Below are positions 62,975 through 64,000 of a stretch of 64,000 nt of DNA, in pieces. The notes beneath the pieces are model-generated. The model ran no database searches and was not told the DNA's origin. It saw only the letters and a program-made list of their open reading frames with translations. Origin of the DNA: an uncultured Eubacteriales bacterium (lineage in GTDB: Bacteria > Bacillota > Clostridia > Oscillospirales > CAG-272); assembly GCA_900545935.1 (NCBI GenBank), contig URAP01000002.1, positions 1 to 64,000 of the forward strand, given 5' to 3'. The position numbers and the translations under genes were made by a program. How positions within the stretch are numbered: the first letter of the stretch is position 1; each line of letters starts with the position of its first letter.

Positions 62975-63472
62975 ATGCCGGAGATCATAATTAAAAAAAT
63001 GCATTCGCAGACCGAGCGGGATACTCAGGCGCTCGGCGCGGAGCTCGGCAAACGAATTCTATCGCTTATCGGCGGCAGCACCGAGCCGAATGAGCAGGAT
63101 GCATACAACAGACTCGGAGACCGCACGCCGCTCGTCGCGATGTACGGCGAGCTCGGATCCGGAAAAACGGTCTTTATCCGCGGCATGGCTTCGGTACTTG
63201 CGCCAAAGGCGCATGTTCAGAGCCCGAGCTATACGATAGTCAACGAATATCGCGGTGAGCCGGTCGATCTCTGTCACTTCGATATGTACCGAATAAGCGG
63301 CGAGGATGATCTCTATTCCATCGGCTTTTACGACTACTCGGACTGCGTAATGGCTATCGAATGGAGCGAACGGATACCGTATGCTCTCCCGCCGTTTTAT
63401 TACAAGGTGGAATTCGCACCGTACAGCGGGGACGGCAGAGACATTACCGTCTCGCTCATTACTCGGGAGTAG
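62975..63472 (+). CDS. tsaE: tRNA t6A biosynthesis ATPase TsaE
   Basis: TsaE is the ATPase that helps the TsaB-TsaD complex make threonylcarbamoyladenosine at A37 of tRNA. The 165-residue protein has the P-loop GELGSGKT at 58-65, the SPSYTIVNEY segment, CHFDMYRISGEDDLYSIGF and AIEWSERIPYALP, all diagnostic. AAAGGAGAG precedes the ATG at 62975; an in-frame ATG at 62897 lacks such a site. tsaB follows after 44 bp, the usual clostridial order. Confidence 0.95.
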   Translation: MPEIIIKKMHSQTERDTQALGAELGKRILSLIGGSTEPNEQDAYNRLGDRTPLVAMYGELGSGKTVFIRGMASVLAPKAHVQSPSYTIVNEYRGEPVDLCHFDMYRISGEDDLYSIGFYDYSDCVMAIEWSERIPYALPPFYYKVEFAPYSGDGRDITVSLITRE

Positions 63473-63516
63473 TACGATTCGATATTAAGAAAAAATCAGG
63501 AGAGCCTCAATGGGGT

Positions 63517-64000
63517 ATGATCGAAATAATGAAGATACTTGCATTTGAATGCTCGACAGCAACCGCCTCGGTCGCCGTCGGCGATAACGGAAAAATAATA
63601 GGCGAAAGCTCGATGGAGGCAAGCCGTAGGCACAGTGAGCAGCTGCTGCCGATGGCAGATGAGCTGCTCGCCTCGCTCGGACTTACTCTTGCCGATATCG
63701 GCGCGCTTGCCTGCTCGGTCGGCCCCGGTTCCTTTACCGGTGTGCGCATAGGCGCTGCGACTGTCAAGGGGCTTGCGTTCGGCTCGAGCAGGCCATGCGT
63801 CGGAACATCATCGCTCACCTCGCTTGCCTACTGTCACTCGAATTCCGAGGACGGAACGATCATCTGTCCGGTAATAGGCTGCCGCAGAGGCAACGTCTAT
63901 AACGCGCTGTACCGTGTGTGCGGCGGCGAGATTACGAGGCTCTGCGACGATCGCATGATAAGCTGCACCGAGCTCGCCGAGGAGCTTATCAGTCGCGGTG
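63517..64000 (+). CDS. tsaB: tRNA t6A biosynthesis protein TsaB (3' truncated by window edge)
   Basis: The frame stays open to the window end, so only about 161 residues are visible. They begin with the ASKHA motif of TsaB, ILAFECSTATASVAVGD, and continue with HSEQLLPMADELLASLGL and the family signature SVGPGSFTGVRIGAATVKGL. TsaB is the scaffold partner of TsaD in t6A formation. Start choice: ATG at 63517, with the ATG at 63529 as alternative that gives the shorter conserved N-terminus. AGGAGAG at 63498-63504 sits better for an out-of-frame ATG at 63510 that opens only 12 codons. Confidence 0.93.
   Translation, partial: MIEIMKILAFECSTATASVAVGDNGKIIGESSMEASRRHSEQLLPMADELLASLGLTLADIGALACSVGPGSFTGVRIGAATVKGLAFGSSRPCVGTSSLTSLAYCHSNSEDGTIICPVIGCRRGNVYNALYRVCGGEITRLCDDRMISCTELAEELISRG

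Overview
The window looks like chromosomal DNA from an anaerobic, spore-forming clostridium close to the Ruminococcus/Oscillospiraceae group. Support for this: two secreted proteins with type I dockerin repeats, a SigK-type sporulation sigma factor, a SpoVB-type flippase, a CD1247-family zinc-ribbon protein behind efp, a clostridial 2-hydroxyacyl-CoA dehydratase activator, a GlgC/GlgD pair, and several TTGACA-17-TATAAT promoters in otherwise GC-rich coding DNA. The species cannot be named from sequence reading alone. I saw no tRNA or rRNA gene, insertion sequence, prophage, CRISPR array or plasmid function.

Layout. 1-3653: split dehydratase activator system. 3955-6915: two secreted dockerin proteins, one with a family-9-like carbohydrate-binding region and one with the dockerin at its N-terminus. 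7220-8879 (minus): nitroreductase and mannose-6-phosphate isomerase. 9107-11023: a solitary glycogen branching enzyme. 11135-19021: housekeeping run (RluA pseudouridine synthase, apolipoprotein N-acyltransferase, small membrane protein, phosphopantetheinyl transferase, YqeG phosphatase, endonuclease-IV-like TIM barrel, Xaa-Pro peptidase, EF-P, CD1247-like protein). 19318-23231: MacB-type ABC transporter fusion and a lipoprotein. 23364-24476 (minus): Gfo/Idh/MocA oxidoreductase. 24791-32569: a 1109-residue membrane-anchored exoprotein, SigK, Ppx/GppA phosphatase, SpoU methyltransferase and a P-loop ATPase. 32720-38024 (minus): methionine-gamma-lyase-like enzyme, a catalytically degenerate M42 peptidase, an intact M42 peptidase and MurD. 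38119-38484 (minus): RNase P RNA. 38628-42351 (minus): nicotinate phosphoribosyltransferase, SGNH hydrolase, DUF3048 lipoprotein and a small conserved protein. 42568-44700: GH172/DUF2961 enzyme divergent from an AraC regulator. 44719-48306: TmcAL, acetate kinase and a sugar isomerase/epimerase. 48394-59434 (minus): the full glycogen cluster in the order glgB, glgC, glgD, glgA, glgP and a GH13 amylase. 59655-61004 (minus): NADP-type glutamate dehydrogenase. 61247-64000: SpoVB-like flippase, TsaE and the start of TsaB.

How the genes work together. Glycogen metabolism is the clearest system: ADP-glucose is made by GlgC/GlgD, polymerised by GlgA, branched by GlgB and degraded by GlgP and the GH13 enzyme, with one good promoter before glgB. 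Dockerin proteins, GH172 and sugar isomerases fit a plant- or host-glycan degrader, and acetate kinase and glutamate dehydrogenase fit fermentative carbon and nitrogen metabolism.

The features most worth following up are the inactive-looking M42 paralogue beside an intact one, the N-terminal dockerin, the spaced direct repeats between the GH172 gene and its AraC regulator, the Asp/Cys block in the CD1247-like protein, and the uncharacterised 1109-residue exoprotein. None of these proves a new system; most of the window is ordinary clostridial chromosome.
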